This document shows, one piece after another, positions 1 to 7,996 of a stretch of 64,000 nt of DNA. The DNA is taken from the NCBI RefSeq assembly GCF_012927085.1, contig NZ_JABBFX010000001.1:806001-870000 (forward strand). The letters are read 5' to 3'. How positions within the stretch are numbered: position 1 is the stretch's first letter; each line of letters opens with the position of its first letter. Source of the stretch: Ramlibacter agri. GTDB lineage: Bacteria > Pseudomonadota > Gammaproteobacteria > Burkholderiales > Burkholderiaceae_C. The notes under the pieces are model-generated. The model saw only the letters and a program-made list of their open reading frames with translations. It ran no database searches and was not told the DNA's origin. A program made the translations under genes and the position numbers.

Positions 1-183
1 GAGTTCACCATCGAAGGTGACCTGCGCCGCGAAACCACGATGAACATCAAGCGCCTGATGGACATCGGCTGCTACCGCGGCTTCCGTCATCGCCGTGGCC
101 TGCCCATGCGCGGCCAGCGCACCCGGACCAACGCCCGTACCCGCAAGGGTCCGCGCAAGGCCGCCCAGAGCCTGAAGAAATAA
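1..183 (+). CDS. rpsM: 30S ribosomal protein S13, C-terminal part (5' end outside window)
   Basis: Frame 1 is open from the first base and stops with TAA at 181-183. It encodes about 60 residues of the C-terminal half of S13, including the family's [13 protein letters not shown] segment and the basic tail with [15 protein letters not shown]13 sits in the head of the 30S subunit and contacts the P-site tRNA and the 50S subunit. rpsK follows 19 bp downstream, as in the normal alpha operon. The start codon lies before the window. Confidence 0.97.
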   Translation, partial: EFTIEGDLRRETTMNIKRLMDIGCYRGFRHRRGLPMRGQRTRTNARTRKGPRKAAQSLKK

Positions 184-202
184 TTCGGAAGAGAGTTAAG
201 AC

Positions 203-607
203 ATGGCCAAGGCTCCCGCCTCCAACGCCGCGCAGCGTGTGCGCAAGAAGGTCCGCAAGAACGTGAGCGACGGCGTCGCCCACGTGCACGCCTCCTTCAA
301 CAACACGATCATCACGATCACCGACCGCCAGGGCAACGCCCTGTCCTGGGCCTCCTCGGGCGGCCAGGGCTTCAAGGGTTCGCGCAAGTCCACCCCCTTC
401 GCCGCGCAGGTCGCGTCGGAAGTGGCCGGCCGCGCCGCCATGGAGCAGGGGATCAAGAACCTCGACGTCGAGATCCGCGGCCCCGGCCCGGGCCGCGAGT
501 CGTCGGTGCGTGCGCTGGGTGCGCTGGGCATCCGCATCACGTCGATCAGCGACGTGACGCCGGTCCCGCACAACGGCTGCCGCCCGCAAAAGCGTCGCCG
601 TATCTAA
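203..607 (+). CDS. rpsK: 30S ribosomal protein S11
   Basis: 134 residues, within the usual 127-135 range. The core contains [16 protein letters not shown], the [19 protein letters not shown] stretch and the conserved C-terminal [19 protein letters not shown] followed by the basic KRRRI end. S11 is part of the 30S platform near the mRNA exit and the E site. It lies between rpsM and rpsD in the alpha operon. GGAAGAGAG stands about ten bases before the ATG. A 139-bp structured gap separates it from rpsD, longer than the other gaps in this operon. Confidence 0.98.
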   Translation: MAKAPASNAAQRVRKKVRKNVSDGVAHVHASFNNTIITITDRQGNALSWASSGGQGFKGSRKSTPFAAQVASEVAGRAAMEQGIKNLDVEIRGPGPGRESSVRALGALGIRITSISDVTPVPHNGCRPQKRRRI

Positions 608-615
608 GTAGTCGG

Positions 616-723
616 AGGTGCCCGAGCAAGCGCGCTTCGCGCTCCTTGGTCCGGCACCTGGTTTCTAGAAAGCCCACCGCCGGCGGTGCACGTACCGCCG
701 GCTCCTGCGCCATCCGGGCGCAG
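616..723 (+). promoter_or_regulatory. Three tandem perfect hairpins in the rpsK-rpsD intergenic RNA
   Basis: The 139-bp gap before rpsD holds three strong inverted repeats. The first has outer arms AGGTGCC (616-622) and GGCACCT (653-659) around an inner perfect stem AGCGCG/CGCGCT (629-634/638-643) with a 3-nt loop. The second is a perfect 9-bp stem, 679-687 with 694-702, with a 6-nt loop. The third is a 7-bp stem, 705-711 with 717-723. None is followed by a T tract, so they are not simple rho-independent terminators. Plausible roles are translational feedback by S4, RNA processing or attenuation. S4 autoregulates the alpha operon in E. coli, but from the rpsM leader, so a role here is inference. 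Confidence 0.55.
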
Positions 724-746
724 TAGTCATTTGAAGGAAAGTAAAA

Positions 747-1370
747 GTGGCACGTTACCTCGGCCCCAAGGCCAAACTCTCCCGCCGTGAAGGCACCGAC
801 CTGTTCCTGAAGAGCGCCCGCCGCTCCATCAGCGACAAGGCCAAGTTCGACAGCAAGCCTGGCCAGCACGGCCGCACCTCCGGCCAGCGCACCAGCGACT
901 TCGGCCTGCAGCTGCGCGAGAAGCAGAAGGTCAAGCGCATGTACGGCGTGCTGGAAAAGCAGTTCCGCCGCTACTTCGCGGAAGCCGACCGCCGCAAGGG
1001 CAACACCGGCGCCAACCTGCTGTTCCTGCTGGAATGCCGCCTGGACAACGTGGTGTACCGCATGGGCTTCGGCTCCACGCGTGCCGAAGCGCGCCAGCTG
1101 GTGAGCCACAAGGCCATCACGGTGAACGGCCAGGCGGTCAACATCCCGTCCTTCCAGGTGAAGGCCGGTGACGTCGTCGCCGTGCGCGAGAAGTCCAAGA
1201 AGCAGAACCGCGTCGTCGAGGCCCTGCAACTGGCGACCCAGGTCGGCATCCCGGCCTGGATCGAAGTCAGCGTCGACAAGGCCGAAGGCACCTTCAAGAA
1301 GGTCCCGGATCGCGACGAATTCGGCGCCGACATCAACGAATCGTTGATCGTCGAACTGTACTCGCGTTAA
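747..1370 (+). CDS. rpsD: 30S ribosomal protein S4
   Basis: 207 residues, full length for S4, beginning at GTG ([16 protein letters not shown]) after GAAGGAAAG. It contains the N-terminal RNA-binding part ([22 protein letters not shown]), the S4 RNA-binding domain around residues 97-160 ([25 protein letters not shown]) and the usual SLIVELYSR end. No zinc-binding cysteine cluster is present, as in other proteobacterial S4 proteins of this class. S4 nucleates 30S assembly on 16S rRNA and in E. coli represses its own operon. Seven T residues follow the stop, but no stem stands directly before them. Confidence 0.98.
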   Translation: MARYLGPKAKLSRREGTDLFLKSARRSISDKAKFDSKPGQHGRTSGQRTSDFGLQLREKQKVKRMYGVLEKQFRRYFAEADRRKGNTGANLLFLLECRLDNVVYRMGFGSTRAEARQLVSHKAITVNGQAVNIPSFQVKAGDVVAVREKSKKQNRVVEALQLATQVGIPAWIEVSVDKAEGTFKKVPDRDEFGADINESLIVELYSR

Positions 1371-1457
1371 TTTTTTTAGTACCCGGCGAGAGGCATCTCG
1401 CACGGGCCCCAGCCTTACCGGTGTAACGAGCCGGGGGTATTGAGAGGAAAGTCCTGC

Positions 1458-2447
1458 ATGCAAACCAACCTGCTGAAACCCAAATCCATCAACGTGGAAC
1501 AGCTTGGCACGAACCGCGCCAAGGTGACCCTGGAGCCTTTCGAGCGCGGCTACGGCCACACGCTCGGCAACGCGCTGCGCCGGGTCCTGCTCTCGTCGAT
1601 GGTCGGGTATGCGGCGACGGAGGTGACCATCGCCGGAGTCCTGCACGAGTATTCGTCGATCGACGGCGTGCAGGAAGACGTGGTGGGCATCCTGCTGAAC
1701 CTGAAGGGCGTGGTCTTCAAGCTCCACAACCGCGACGAAGTCACGCTGAGCTTGCGCAAGGACGGCGAGGGCGTCGTCACGGCCGCCGACATCCAGACCC
1801 CGCATGACGTCGAGATCATCAATCCCGACCACGTGATCGCCACCCTGTCCCAGGGCGGCAAGATCGACATGCAGATCAAGGTGGAGAAGGGCCGTGGCTA
1901 CGTGCCCGGCAACGTCCGCCGCTACGGCGACGAGCCGACCAAGTCGATCGGCCGCATCGTGCTGGACGCATCGTTCTCCCCGGTCAAGCGCGTGAGCTAC
2001 ACGGTCGAAAGCGCCCGTGTGGAACAGCGTACCGACCTGGACAAGCTGGTGATGGAGATCGAGACCAACGGCGCGATCACCGCCGAAGACGCCGTGCGCG
2101 CCTCCGCCAAGATCCTGGTGGAACAGCTCGCCGTGTTCGCGCAGCTGGAAGGCTCCGAACTGGCCGCCTTCGACCAGCCGGTGCAGCGTTCGTCGCAGCA
2201 GTTCGACCCGATCCTGCTGCGCCCGGTCGATGAGCTCGAACTCACGGTTCGCTCCGCGAACTGCCTGAAGGCCGAGAACATCTACTACATCGGTGACCTG
2301 ATCCAGCGCACCGAAAACGAGCTGCTGAAGACCCCCAACCTGGGTCGCAAGTCGCTCAACGAGATCAAGGAAGTCCTGGCTTCCCGCGGTCTCACGCTGG
2401 GCATGAAGCTCGAGTCCTGGCCCCCCGCAGGTCTCGACAAGCGTTAA
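1458..2447 (+). CDS. rpoA: DNA-directed RNA polymerase subunit alpha
   Basis: 329 residues. The N-terminal domain (about 1-230) carries the dimerisation motif [18 protein letters not shown]. The C-terminal domain (about 245-325) holds [20 protein letters not shown] and [14 protein letters not shown], which bind UP-element DNA and activators. I start at ATG 1458 ([11 protein letters not shown]), the standard N-terminus. An in-frame TTG at 1440 would add six residues that do not fit the family. The 87-bp gap after rpsD holds a small perfect hairpin (1386-1391 with 1396-1401). Confidence 0.98.
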   Translation: MQTNLLKPKSINVEQLGTNRAKVTLEPFERGYGHTLGNALRRVLLSSMVGYAATEVTIAGVLHEYSSIDGVQEDVVGILLNLKGVVFKLHNRDEVTLSLRKDGEGVVTAADIQTPHDVEIINPDHVIATLSQGGKIDMQIKVEKGRGYVPGNVRRYGDEPTKSIGRIVLDASFSPVKRVSYTVESARVEQRTDLDKLVMEIETNGAITAEDAVRASAKILVEQLAVFAQLEGSELAAFDQPVQRSSQQFDPILLRPVDELELTVRSANCLKAENIYYIGDLIQRTENELLKTPNLGRKSLNEIKEVLASRGLTLGMKLESWPPAGLDKR

Positions 2448-2507
2448 TCAATGGTGGACTGGCAGTACCTGATACGGCTGCCTTTTAGATAAGGAAAGGA
2501 ACACACC

Positions 2508-2903
2508 ATGCGTCACGGCCACGGCCTCCGCAAACTGAACCGCACGAGCGAGCACCGCCTCGCCATGCTGCGCAACATGATGAATTCGCTGATCGAGCAC
2601 GAGGCCATCAAGACCACCGTGCCGAAGGCGAAGGAACTGCGCCGCGTGATCGAGCCGATGATCACCCTGGGCAAGGAAGACAGCCTGTCGAACAAGCGCC
2701 TGGCCTTCGACCGCCTGCGCAACCGCGACAACGTGACCAAGCTCTTCGCCGAGCTGGGCCCGCGCTACAAGACCCGTCCGGGCGGCTACACCCGCATCCT
2801 GAAGATGGGCTTCCGCGTCGGCGACAACGCGCCGATGGCGCTGGTCGAACTGGTGGATCGTCCCGAGCCCACCGAAGGTGCCGCCGAACAAGCCGGCGAG
2901 TAA
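2508..2903 (+). CDS. rplQ: 50S ribosomal protein L17
   Basis: 131 residues, the normal bacterial length. It opens with [20 protein letters not shown] and contains the [19 protein letters not shown] and [22 protein letters not shown] segments typical of L17. AAGGAAAGG precedes the ATG. It is the last protein gene of the alpha operon here. An initiator tRNA follows 11 bp after the stop, and a rho-independent terminator ends the block. Confidence 0.98.
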   Translation: MRHGHGLRKLNRTSEHRLAMLRNMMNSLIEHEAIKTTVPKAKELRRVIEPMITLGKEDSLSNKRLAFDRLRNRDNVTKLFAELGPRYKTRPGGYTRILKMGFRVGDNAPMALVELVDRPEPTEGAAEQAGE

Positions 2904-2914
2904 GCAAGAACTGA

Positions 2915-2991
<77 letters not shown>

Positions 2992-2995
2992 ATTC

Positions 2996-3027
2996 AAACC
3001 CGCTGGTGAACCCAGCGGGTTTTTTTA
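2996..3027. terminator. Rho-independent terminator after rplQ/tRNA, probably bidirectional
   Basis: CCCGCTGG and CCAGCGGG form a strong stem with a very short loop, followed on the plus strand by seven T residues and preceded by AAA. It ends the ribosomal operon/tRNA transcript. The minus-strand cupin gene stops inside the T tract at 3025-3027, so the element could also end that gene from the other side. Confidence 0.9.
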
Positions 3028-3417
3028 TTGGGGCGGCACGTAAGGCTGCACAGTGTCTTCCTGCGCCGGATGATTGCGCGCCACCACGGCGCGCGCGGGC
3101 TCGGTCGCACTGAGGTTGATCGCCTCGTGCGGCACGCCGGGCGGGATGAAGAGGAACTCGCCCGCGCGGCTGACGGTTTCGTTCTCCAGGCGCGGGCCCC
3201 AGCGCGTCGCGACCACGCCTTCGAGCACATAGATCGCCGTCTCGTAGCCGACGTGCGAATGCGGCTCGGAGCGGGCGCCGGGCGGGATCACCACGAGGTG
3301 CATCGACAGGCCCGTCGCGCCGACGGTCTGTCCCGAGACGCCGATGAAATAGGGCAGGCGCTGTTGCGTCAGCACCTCGCGCTCGGGGCGGATGGGCTGG
3401 ACCTGCGGGTGATGCAT
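3025..3417 (-). CDS. Small cupin-domain protein
   Basis: 130 residues forming a single cupin barrel. Cupin motif 1 is visible as PHSHVGYETAIYVLEGV: two histidines with a following glutamate that would bind a metal. Motif 2 is GEFLFIPPGVPHEAIN, with its histidine in PH. There is no signal peptide, so it is cytoplasmic. Small mononuclear cupins include isomerases, dioxygenases and ligand sensors, and the sequence does not tell which. It is transcribed toward the ribosomal terminator and lies downstream of the small Cys-rich gene on the same strand. Confidence 0.85.
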   Translation of the reverse strand: MHHPQVQPIRPEREVLTQQRLPYFIGVSGQTVGATGLSMHLVVIPPGARSEPHSHVGYETAIYVLEGVVATRWGPRLENETVSRAGEFLFIPPGVPHEAINLSATEPARAVVARNHPAQEDTVQPYVPPQ

Positions 3418-3471
3418 GGCGGCCTCCTCGTGGGGTCACGCCGCAGCTTACTCCCGCAGCCGTTGCCTCCC

Positions 3472-3639
3472 TCAGTGGCTGCGGGCGGGACGGCGCCGGC
3501 GCAGGCCGTCCAGGAAGTAGAAGGTGGTCTGCTGGCAGTGCGTGCAGAAGCAGAGCGAGGAGCCGGGCACCAGCCGCATCCACCACTTCCTTGGCACGCC
3601 AACTTCATAGATCCGGGGCAGGATGCACTTGCAGGCCAT
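3472..3639 (-). CDS. 55-residue Cys-rich protein (zinc-ribbon-like)
   Basis: A short reading frame from ATG at 3639 to a stop at 3472, encoding MACKCILPRIYEVGVP and ending RRRRPARSH. It has two Cys pairs, CKC near the N-terminus and CFCTHC at about residues 30-35, separated by a basic/aromatic stretch RKWWMRLVPGS. The same plan (Cys pair, then W-x-R-L-x-PGS, then a second Cys pair) occurs in small uncharacterised proteins that I recall from Burkholderiales. Function unknown; zinc binding is inferred from the cysteines. It is a local start inside a longer shadow frame, so confidence is moderate. Confidence 0.5.
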   Translation of the reverse strand: MACKCILPRIYEVGVPRKWWMRLVPGSSLCFCTHCQQTTFYFLDGLRRRRPARSH

Positions 3640-3695
3640 GTCGATCAAAGGTACGTTAGCAGACCATATTGTAGAAAATCGACCTACAAGATTCC

Positions 3696-4475
3696 TTACA
3701 GCATGGCCCGGACCTTGGCCACCGTGGCGCGCAGCGGCGGCAGCAGCCGCGCCTCGATCTCGCCGCGGCTCCAGCTGGCCGAAGCCACGGCCATGCCGAT
3801 GGCGCCGTGGCAGCGCCCGCGCCGGTCGACCAGTGCCGCCGCCACGCCGCTGTAGCCGGGATTGAACTGCTGCTCCAGGATGCACCAGCCTTGCGCCCGG
3901 GCGCCGCGCGCATGCTGCGCGAAGCGCATGGGATCGGTCATCGTGTCGCGCGTGAACGGGGTGAACTCGTGCGCCAGGGCCCAGGCCTCGAGTTCGGCGT
4001 CCGGCAAGAGCAGGCCGGCCAGCAGTGGCCCCGGCGCCACCGCATGGGCCGGCGAGCGCGCGCCGCGCTGGTAGCCCACCGACAGCACGCGCGGGCTGTC
4101 GCTGCGCGCGAGATAGGTGACGTCGTGCCCGTCCAACACGCTCAGGTTCACCGTCTCGTGCGTGCTCTCGGCCAGCTGCTGCAGGAAGGGTTGCACCAGG
4201 CGCGGGAAGCGCGCCGCCTCCAGGAAGCTGTTGCCCAGGCGCAGCACGCGCGGCTCCAGCCAGAAGCGCTTGCCATCGGTGGCCGCGTAGCCCAGGTGCA
4301 CCAGCGTCAGCAAGTGCCGGCGTGCGGCCGTGCGCGTGATGGCGCAGCGCTCCGCGCAATCGGTGGCATTGAGTGTCGGATGCTCGTCGTCGAAGGCCTC
4401 GATGACCCGCAGGCCCTTGGCCAGGCCTTCCACCAGATCCCTCTCCTGCACCGGACTTACCCTTGTTTCGTTCAT
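3696..4475 (-). CDS. IclR-family transcriptional regulator (PcaR/PobR type)
   Basis: 259 residues. The N-terminal winged helix-turn-helix (about 10-75) begins DLVEGLAKGLRVIEAF and contains TDCAERCAITRTAARRHLLTLVHLGY. The C-terminal IclR effector domain (about 85-255) contains VNLSVLDGHDVTYLARSDS and ends with IGMAVASASWSRGEIE. The VEGLAKGLRVIEAF opening is typical of the PcaR/PcaU/PobR branch, which controls aromatic acid catabolism. It is divergent from the liv-aroE-like-ligI-like operon, 63 bp away, and is the obvious candidate regulator. I start at ATG 4475, and an inverted repeat spans this start codon. Confidence 0.93.
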   Translation of the reverse strand: MNETRVSPVQERDLVEGLAKGLRVIEAFDDEHPTLNATDCAERCAITRTAARRHLLTLVHLGYAATDGKRFWLEPRVLRLGNSFLEAARFPRLVQPFLQQLAESTHETVNLSVLDGHDVTYLARSDSPRVLSVGYQRGARSPAHAVAPGPLLAGLLLPDAELEAWALAHEFTPFTRDTMTDPMRFAQHARGARAQGWCILEQQFNPGYSGVAAALVDRRGRCHGAIGMAVASASWSRGEIEARLLPPLRATVAKVRAML

Positions 4476-4504
4476 AGATCGCGCAATGGGTGCGATTCTT
4501 GAAC
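4470..4504. promoter_or_regulatory. Imperfect inverted repeat over the iclR start, candidate operator
   Basis: Arms GTTCATAGATCGC (4470-4482) and GCGATTCTTGAAC (4492-4504) match at 10 of 13 positions around a 9-bp centre. The repeat covers the start codon of the IclR gene (4473-4475) and lies about 35 bp upstream of livH. That is the right place for one protein to repress itself and control the divergent operon. IclR proteins bind operators of this general length as dimers or tetramers. Assignment as the operator is inference. Confidence 0.5.
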
Positions 4505-4538
4505 ACTTCCGTTGAAAGCGCCACGAGGGATAACTAGC

Positions 4539-5429
4539 ATGGGCCCCCACCCCATGACTGACCTTCTCCAGCTCGTCTTCTCCGGCATGGCCACCGGCAG
4601 CATCTATGCCCTGGCCGCCCTGGGCTTCACGCTGCTCTGGCAGGCCTCCGGCACCGTCAACTTCGCGCAGGGCGAGTTCGTGATGCTGCCGGCCTTCGCC
4701 ATGCTGGCCTTCGGCAACCTGGGCCTGCCCTTGCCACTGGCCTTCCTCGCCACCTGCGTGCTCGCGATCGGCGTGCTCGGTTGGGGCTTCAAGCGCGGCA
4801 TCGCCGACCCGTTGCTGAAGTTCGGCCTGATGCCGATCGTGGTCGCAACCATCGGGCTGGCGATCGCGCTGCGCAATGGCGTTCGGGCCGGCATCAGCGC
4901 CCAGGCTTTCCCCTTTCCCAGCCTGTTCGCCGACAAGCTGTTCACCCTGGGCGGCGTCACGGTGAGCCTGGCCGATGTCGGCACGCTGGCGATCGCAGTG
5001 GCGCTGGTGCTGGGCACGCAGGCCTTCCTGGCGCGCACGGTCACCGGCCGCGCGATGCAGGCCGTGGCGCAGAACACCGAAAGCGCCACCGTGCTGGGCA
5101 TCGACGTGCCGCGCATGGTGTTCTACACCTTCGCCATCAACGCGGTGCTGGCGTGCGCGGCGGCGCTGCTGGTCACGCCGACCTACCTGGCGAAGTTCGA
5201 CATGGGCGAGTCGCTGGGCACCAAGGCCTTCTTCGCCGCCATCATCGGCGGCTTCAACAACAGCCGCGGCGCGCTGCTGGGCGGCGTGATCGTCGGCGTC
5301 GGCGAGAACCTGGCGGCCGCCTACATCTCGCCTGCCTACAAGGACGCCGTGGCGCTGGTGCTGTTCATGGGGGTGATCCTGTTCAAGCCCCAAGGGCTGC
5401 TGGGCAAGCGCGTGGAGCGAAAAGTATGA
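4539..5429 (+). CDS. Branched-chain amino acid-type ABC transporter permease (LivH family)
   Basis: 296 residues with about eight hydrophobic helices. It carries the LivH landmarks GMATGSIYALAALGFTLLW, TVNFAQGEFVML and GGFNNSRGALLGG near the C-terminus. It forms half of the inner-membrane channel with the LivM-type protein downstream. I chose ATG 4539 because GAGGGA stands about nine bases before it; ATG 4554 (MTDLLQL) is an alternative. It overlaps livM by ATGA. The LivHMGF class carries many hydrophobic or aromatic carboxylates besides leucine, and the neighbours here suggest an aromatic or alicyclic acid. Confidence 0.93.
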   Translation: MGPHPMTDLLQLVFSGMATGSIYALAALGFTLLWQASGTVNFAQGEFVMLPAFAMLAFGNLGLPLPLAFLATCVLAIGVLGWGFKRGIADPLLKFGLMPIVVATIGLAIALRNGVRAGISAQAFPFPSLFADKLFTLGGVTVSLADVGTLAIAVALVLGTQAFLARTVTGRAMQAVAQNTESATVLGIDVPRMVFYTFAINAVLACAAALLVTPTYLAKFDMGESLGTKAFFAAIIGGFNNSRGALLGGVIVGVGENLAAAYISPAYKDAVALVLFMGVILFKPQGLLGKRVERKV

Positions 5430-6484
5430 CCCCCCCCGAAGCGCCTTCGGCGCCTCCCCCTCAAGGGGGCGCCACCAGCGGCCCGGCAAAGCCGGTTCCG
5501 CAGTGGCACGCGAGCAAGCCCGTCATCCTGGCTGTCCTGACACTCGTCCTGCTGGCGGTGCCGCCTTTCCTCAAGAACTACGGCATCTATCTCTTCACCT
5601 ACTGGCTGGTGTTCGTGATCGCCACCATGGGCCTGAACCTCACCGTCGGCTACGCCGGCCAGAAGTCGCTGGGGCACGCAGCCTTCTTCGGCATCGGGGC
5701 CTATACGGTCGCCATCCTGATGAAGGCGGGCGTCAGCTTCTGGCTGGGGCTGCCGGCGGCGATGGCGCTGTGTTTCGCGATCGGCCTGGCGATCGGCTTC
5801 CCGGCGCTGCGCGTGCAGGCCCTGTACCTCGCCTTTGCCACACTGGGCTTCAACACCGCGGTATGGCTGGTGCTGCGGAACGAGGAGTGGCTCACCGGCG
5901 GCACCTTCGGCATCAACAACATCGCGCGGCCCTCGCTGTTCGGGCTGGTGCTGGACAAGCCGCTGGCCTTCTACTACTTCACGCTGGGCGTGGCCATCCT
6001 GCTGGCCTGGTGGCTGTGGCGTCTGCTGGCCTCGCCCTGGGGCAAGGCCTTCACGGCCCTGCGCGACAACCCGATCCGCGCGGAAAGCCTGGGCATCGAT
6101 ACGCGCGCCTACACGCTGCTCTCCTTCGCCATCGGTGCCGTGTATGCGGGCGTCGCGGGCGCCCTGTTCGCGCCACTGGTGGAGTTCATCGAGCCGGCAC
6201 CTTTCGGCGTCAGCACCTCGATCATGATGTACCTGATGGTGGTGGTCGGCGGCGCCGGCTACTTCTTCGGCCCGCTGCTCGGGGCCGCCGTCGGCGTGCT
6301 GCTGCCGGAATGGCTGCGCTTCGCGCAGGGCTGGTACCTGTTCGTGTTCGGCGTGGCGGTGGTGGCCTTGATGCTGTGGCTGCCGGATGGCCTTCTCAGC
6401 ATCCCGGAACGCCTGCGAGCGCGCCGCCTGGCCAAGGCCGCACGCGCCGCCGCGCTCGCGGAACCGGTGGAGGCGCAGGCATGA
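5426..6484 (+). CDS. Branched-chain amino acid-type ABC transporter permease (LivM family)
   Basis: 352 residues. The LivM core has GLNLTVGYAGQKSLGHAAFFGIGAY, RNEEWLTGGTFGI and GGAGYFFGPLLGAAV. It starts at ATG 5426, overlapping the livH stop. The first ~35 residues (PPEAPSAPPPQGGATSGPAKP) are low-complexity and do not look like LivM. They are encoded by a palindromic GC-rich repeat (5430-5510) read through in frame. The first membrane helix begins only near residue 33. The C-terminus has an Ala/Arg-rich cytoplasmic extension. It overlaps livG by ATGA. Confidence 0.93.
   Translation: MTPPEAPSAPPPQGGATSGPAKPVPQWHASKPVILAVLTLVLLAVPPFLKNYGIYLFTYWLVFVIATMGLNLTVGYAGQKSLGHAAFFGIGAYTVAILMKAGVSFWLGLPAAMALCFAIGLAIGFPALRVQALYLAFATLGFNTAVWLVLRNEEWLTGGTFGINNIARPSLFGLVLDKPLAFYYFTLGVAILLAWWLWRLLASPWGKAFTALRDNPIRAESLGIDTRAYTLLSFAIGAVYAGVAGALFAPLVEFIEPAPFGVSTSIMMYLMVVVGGAGYFFGPLLGAAVGVLLPEWLRFAQGWYLFVFGVAVVALMLWLPDGLLSIPERLRARRLAKAARAAALAEPVEAQA
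5430..5510. repeat. Multi-hairpin palindromic repeat inside the livM 5' end
   Basis: Three consecutive inverted repeats: GCGCC-TTC-GGCGC (about 5441-5453), CCCCC-TCAA-GGGGG (about 5456-5469) and CCGGC-AAA-GCCGG (5483-5495). Together they make a compact GC-rich unit. I recall very similar sequence as a dispersed intergenic element in Comamonadaceae genomes; this is from memory and was not searched. Here it lies directly after the livM start codon and is translated. It probably inserted or expanded at the livH-livM junction without breaking the frame. Confidence 0.6.
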
Positions 6485-7227
6485 ACGCGCCGCTGCTGAA
6501 AGTCAGCGACATCTCCAAGTCCTACGGCGGCCTGCGCGCCGTCGACGGCGTCAGCTTCGAAGTGCTGCCCGGCGAGATCTTCGGCGTGATCGGCCCCAAT
6601 GGCTCCGGCAAGACGACGCTGTTCAACAGCGTGCTGGGCCAGATCACGCCCAACACCGGGCGCATCGAGCTGAAGGGCCGCGACATCACCGGCCTGTCGC
6701 CGGTGCAGCTCAATCGCCGCGGGGTGGGCCGCACCTTCCAGACCCTGCAGGTGTTCGGCAAGATGACGGTGCGCGACAACCTGCTGGTCGCCGCGCAGGA
6801 GCACCAGGGCTCGATGGCCAGCCGCATGTTCGCGCCGGGCGATTCCGGCCTGGGCGCGCGGGCCGACGCGCTGATCCAGCAGTTCCGCATCGCCCACGTC
6901 GCGCACAAGAAGGCCGGCGAACTCAGTTACGGCCAGCAGAAGCTGGTGGACATCGCGATGGCCTTCATGAGCGAGCCGGACCTGGTGCTGCTGGACGAGC
7001 CCTGCGCCGGCGTCAACCCTTCGCTGGTGGGGGGCATCTCCACCTTGCTGAAGGAACTCAATCGCAGCCGCCGTGCGAGCTTCGTCGTCATCGAGCACAA
7101 CATGGACTTCGTCATGGACCTGTGCCACCGCATCCTGGTGATGGTCGAAGGCAAGGTGATGGCGCTGGGCACGCCGGCCGAGATTCGCGCGAACAAGCAG
7201 GTGCTGGACGCCTACCTGGGCAACTGA
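6481..7227 (+). CDS. ABC transporter ATP-binding protein (LivG family)
   Basis: 248 residues. Walker A is GPNGSGKTTLFNSV (about residues 38-51), the signature is LSYGQQKLVDIAMA, and Walker B with the catalytic glutamate is LVLLDEPCAGVNP. The GVGRTFQTLQVF Q-loop and the ending LGTPAEIRANKQVLDAYLGN are typical of LivG. It supplies ATP hydrolysis to the LivHM channel as a dimer with LivF. It overlaps livM by 4 bp, and livF starts 3 bp after its stop, which fits translational coupling. Confidence 0.95.
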   Translation: MNAPLLKVSDISKSYGGLRAVDGVSFEVLPGEIFGVIGPNGSGKTTLFNSVLGQITPNTGRIELKGRDITGLSPVQLNRRGVGRTFQTLQVFGKMTVRDNLLVAAQEHQGSMASRMFAPGDSGLGARADALIQQFRIAHVAHKKAGELSYGQQKLVDIAMAFMSEPDLVLLDEPCAGVNPSLVGGISTLLKELNRSRRASFVVIEHNMDFVMDLCHRILVMVEGKVMALGTPAEIRANKQVLDAYLGN

Positions 7228-7230
7228 ATC

Positions 7231-7971
7231 ATGGACGCCGCCATCGAATTCCAGGACGTCGTCGCCGGTTACGGCGATTTCATGATCCTGAACAAGCTGA
7301 AGCTGCGCGCCACGCGCGGCAAGATCACGCTGCTGATCGGCCCCAACGGCGCCGGCAAGAGCACGGTGCTGAAGACGCTGTTCGGCCTGCTGAAGGTGCG
7401 GCAGGGCCGAGTGTTGCTGCAGGGCGAGGACATCACCGGCGCCAGCGCGCGCGACCTGCTGGTGAAACACGGCGTGGCCTTCGTGCCGCAAGGCCGCAAC
7501 CTGTTCGGCCAGCTCTCGGTCTACGAGAACCTGGAGCTGGGCGGCATCACGCTGGGAACCAGGATCACGCGTGAGCGGATCCCCGAAGTGCTGTCGCTGT
7601 TCCCGCGCGTGCAGGAGCGCCTGCACAGCGCAGCGTCCTCGCTTTCCGGCGGCGAGCAGAAGCAGCTGGAAGTAGGCCGCGCACTGCTGCTGCGCCCGCG
7701 CGTGCTGCTGATCGACGAGCCTTCCATCGGCCTGTCGCCGCTGGTGGTGCAGGACGTCTTCCGCCTGCTGCGCAAGCTGGCCGACGAACAGGGCGTGACG
7801 GTGCTGATGGTGGAACAGAACGTCAAGAGCGCGCTGAAAATGGCCGACGACGCCATCGCGCTCGAAGCCGGCCGCCTGGTGCTGCACAAGCCCGCGGACG
7901 AACTCCTGGCCGACCCCGACATCGAGCGCCTCTTCCTCGGCGGCGGCCACGTGCCGGCCGCGATCGCCTGA
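7231..7971 (+). CDS. ABC transporter ATP-binding protein (LivF family)
   Basis: 246 residues. Walker A is GPNGAGKSTVLKTLFG, the signature is SLSGGEQKQLEVGRALLL, and Walker B is VLLIDEPSIGLSP. The GVAFVPQGRNLFGQLSVYENLELG stretch is a LivF marker. It pairs with the LivG-type ATPase immediately upstream. The C-terminus (HVPAAIA) is slightly extended. A shikimate-dehydrogenase-like gene follows within 25 bp, placing catabolic genes in the same transcript as the importer. Confidence 0.95.
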   Translation: MDAAIEFQDVVAGYGDFMILNKLKLRATRGKITLLIGPNGAGKSTVLKTLFGLLKVRQGRVLLQGEDITGASARDLLVKHGVAFVPQGRNLFGQLSVYENLELGGITLGTRITRERIPEVLSLFPRVQERLHSAASSLSGGEQKQLEVGRALLLRPRVLLIDEPSIGLSPLVVQDVFRLLRKLADEQGVTVLMVEQNVKSALKMADDAIALEAGRLVLHKPADELLADPDIERLFLGGGHVPAAIA

Positions 7972-7996
7972 ACCAGACATGACACAAGGAAACCCC

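Noticed and set aside
1440..1457. TTG start for rpoA giving six extra residues
   Set aside because: The ATG at 1458 gives the conserved N-terminus of the alpha subunit; the extension is not found in the family.
3472..4524. 350-residue minus-strand frame covering iclR and the small Cys protein
   Set aside because: Most of it is out of frame with the real IclR protein. Only the last 55 codons, from an internal ATG, look real and are listed separately.
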